A stretch of DNA of 5,165 nucleotides from Thermoplasmata archaeon (GTDB taxonomy: Archaea > Thermoplasmatota > Thermoplasmata > Thermoplasmatales > Thermoplasmataceae), in contig JAKBQK010000045.1 of assembly GCA_021835265.1 (NCBI GenBank), positions 1 through 5,165 on the forward strand, read 5' to 3'. Of this stretch, positions 4,253-5,165 are shown piece by piece. The number at the start of each line of letters is the position of its first letter. Within the stretch, counting starts at the first letter, position 1. A model generated the notes under the pieces. That model was given only the letters and a program-made list of their open reading frames with translations. It was not told where the DNA came from and did no database searches. Both the position numbers and the translations under genes were made by a program.

Positions 4253-5140
4253 TTAAAATTTCTCTCTACCTGTTGGAACATAGACCTTTGTACCCAACTT
4301 TCGTATTTTAAGGGTGCCATTTGCCATTGCTTTTACTCTTTCTATTGTGGTATTAATGTAATTCTCGTCTCGTTCCACGCTTATTGCCTTTCTGTTCAGG
4401 AGTAATGAAGCAAGTGCAGAAGATCCAACTCCTCCAAACGGATCAAGAACTGTATCATTCTCATCTGTCAGGGCAAGGATCAATCTCTGAACAAGTTCAA
4501 TTGGGAACTGTGCGGGATGTTCCGTCTTCTCAGGGTGATTGGCCTTGACATTTGGAATATTCCATATTTGATCCTCCCAGTCCTGAATAACTATGTCCCA
4601 GACATCGCCCGGATTCTTGCCTAAGGGATTCCCTGAAGGTTTCCCGTAGTTTTTTCCTTCCTTATAATGAGTTTTACCGGGATATTTTTGAGGAATACGA
4701 ACCGGATCAAGATTGAATGTGTAATTATCGGTCTTGGTAAACCATGATATCGTTTCATAGCGTCCTGAAAACCTGAGTGACGCGTGCAATCCGTGTTCTA
4801 TTCTCCAGATTATCCTGTTTCTCATGTGCATATTGTTTTGTTCCTTGAATATTCTGTAAAAGAAGAAATCTAAAGGGAAAATCTCCTTATTATAAACATA
4901 ATTTCCAACCTCCCATGCAATACTCCCGTCATCCCTTAAAATTCTCACACACTCCTTAGCTACCTGTGACTGGTAATCCAGGTATTCATCAAGTTTAACT
5001 CGTTCCTCATATACTTTCCCAATGTTGTATGGAGGAGAAGTAACAATCAACTTGACAGATTTATCTGGAACGGTTTTCAGAAATTTCAAAGAATCGTTAT
5101 GCCCTAGAAAAAGATCGAATCCCTCATAATATTTCTGTGA
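4253..5140 (-). CDS. Beta-class DNA methyltransferase of the restriction-modification system (5' partial)
   Basis: This is an S-adenosylmethionine-dependent modification methyltransferase. Catalytic motif IV is TSPPYN near the N-terminus. A long variable region presumably contains the target-recognition part. HPAQFPIELVQRLI (motif X-like) comes next, then the AdoMet-binding motif I LDPFGGVGSSALAS near the C-terminus. The IV-before-I order defines the beta class, and SPPY is most often seen in N4-cytosine enzymes, as recalled for M.BglII. The TTG at 5089 would be the first usable start, but the frame stays open upstream and encodes KYYEGFDLFLGHNDSLKFL, which matches the usual lead-in of such enzymes. 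The real gene therefore extends past 5140. There the sequence switches to an inverted copy of the gene's own interior, which brings a TGA at 5152-5150. Probably only about 5-20 N-terminal residues are missing. It protects host DNA from the endonuclease encoded 24 bases downstream in the same operon. Confidence 0.88.
   Translation of the reverse strand, partial: SQKYYEGFDLFLGHNDSLKFLKTVPDKSVKLIVTSPPYNIGKVYEERVKLDEYLDYQSQVAKECVRILRDDGSIAWEVGNYVYNKEIFPLDFFFYRIFKEQNNMHMRNRIIWRIEHGLHASLRFSGRYETISWFTKTDNYTFNLDPVRIPQKYPGKTHYKEGKNYGKPSGNPLGKNPGDVWDIVIQDWEDQIWNIPNVKANHPEKTEHPAQFPIELVQRLILALTDENDTVLDPFGGVGSSALASLLLNRKAISVERDENYINTTIERVKAMANGTLKIRKLGTKVYVPTGREKF
4571..4594. repeat. Internal arm of a 24-bp perfect inverted repeat
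   Basis: These 24 bases, which encode the VIQDWED part of the methyltransferase on the minus strand, are the exact reverse complement of 5142-5165. The arms are separated by 547 bases and the outer one ends flush with the window, so the identity may continue beyond it. A chance match of this length in 5 kb is not credible. Confidence 0.95.
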
Positions 5141-5141
5141 G

Positions 5142-5165
5142 ATAGTTATTCAGGACTGGGAGGAT
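5142..5165. repeat. Terminal arm of the inverted repeat (fold-back end)
   Basis: The last 24 bases are a perfect reverse complement of 4571-4594. Just inside 5142 the match breaks: GTGAG here against the GGGAC that precedes the same sequence in the methyltransferase coding strand. The strand switch therefore lies at about 5139-5142. It interrupts the methyltransferase frame. A chimeric fold-back contig end or a true inversion junction would both produce this. Confidence 0.95.

Noticed and set aside
4202..4405. Plus-strand frame of 67 codons over the methyltransferase/endonuclease boundary
   Set aside because: It is antisense to the end of the methyltransferase gene and the start of the endonuclease gene, with no promoter or recognisable features.

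Overview
This 5.2 kb window looks like an accessory, defence-type segment of an archaeal genome, plausibly from the Thermoplasmatota. The clues are TATA-like boxes about 24-27 bases upstream of start codons that lack a Shine-Dalgarno sequence (leaderless genes), frequent ATA and AGA/AGG codons, and an archaeal-looking integrase remnant. The lineage is an inference. The window begins inside one gene and ends inside another, so it may be a whole short contig.

Left part (1-618): the 3' end of an unrecognised helical protein (+) meets, tail to tail, a 51-codon ribbon-helix-helix (RHH) gene (-, 197-352). A 266-base divergent intergenic region follows. It holds two imperfect copies, 94 bases apart, of a block with three TTTAGGTGCAA-like iterons each.

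Middle (619-2448): a DUF3825-like gene is followed by the catalytic C-terminal part of a tyrosine recombinase whose N-terminal half is missing. Next comes an HNH endonuclease with an extra C-terminal Cys/His cluster. All three are on + and may be co-transcribed.

Right part (2449-5165): a PD-(D/E)XK-type nuclease (-) converges on the HNH gene. It is divergent from a small RHH-like ORF (+, from 3121), whose downstream reading frame is only the antisense of the next operon. That operon, on -, runs beta-class DNA methyltransferase, BglII/BstYI-family restriction endonuclease, then a two-TM membrane protein translationally coupled to the endonuclease. The first two form a recognisable Type II restriction-modification system, probably with a GATC-core target.

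The last 24 bases of the window are a perfect reverse complement of positions 4571-4594 inside the methyltransferase gene. This fold-back truncates the methyltransferase N-terminus and is either an assembly or amplification artefact or a real inversion junction. Together with the integrase remnant and the broken + strand ORF, it suggests a region built by repeated insertion and rearrangement. Three nuclease families, one DUF3825 protein and two RHH-like proteins within 5 kb fit a defence island.
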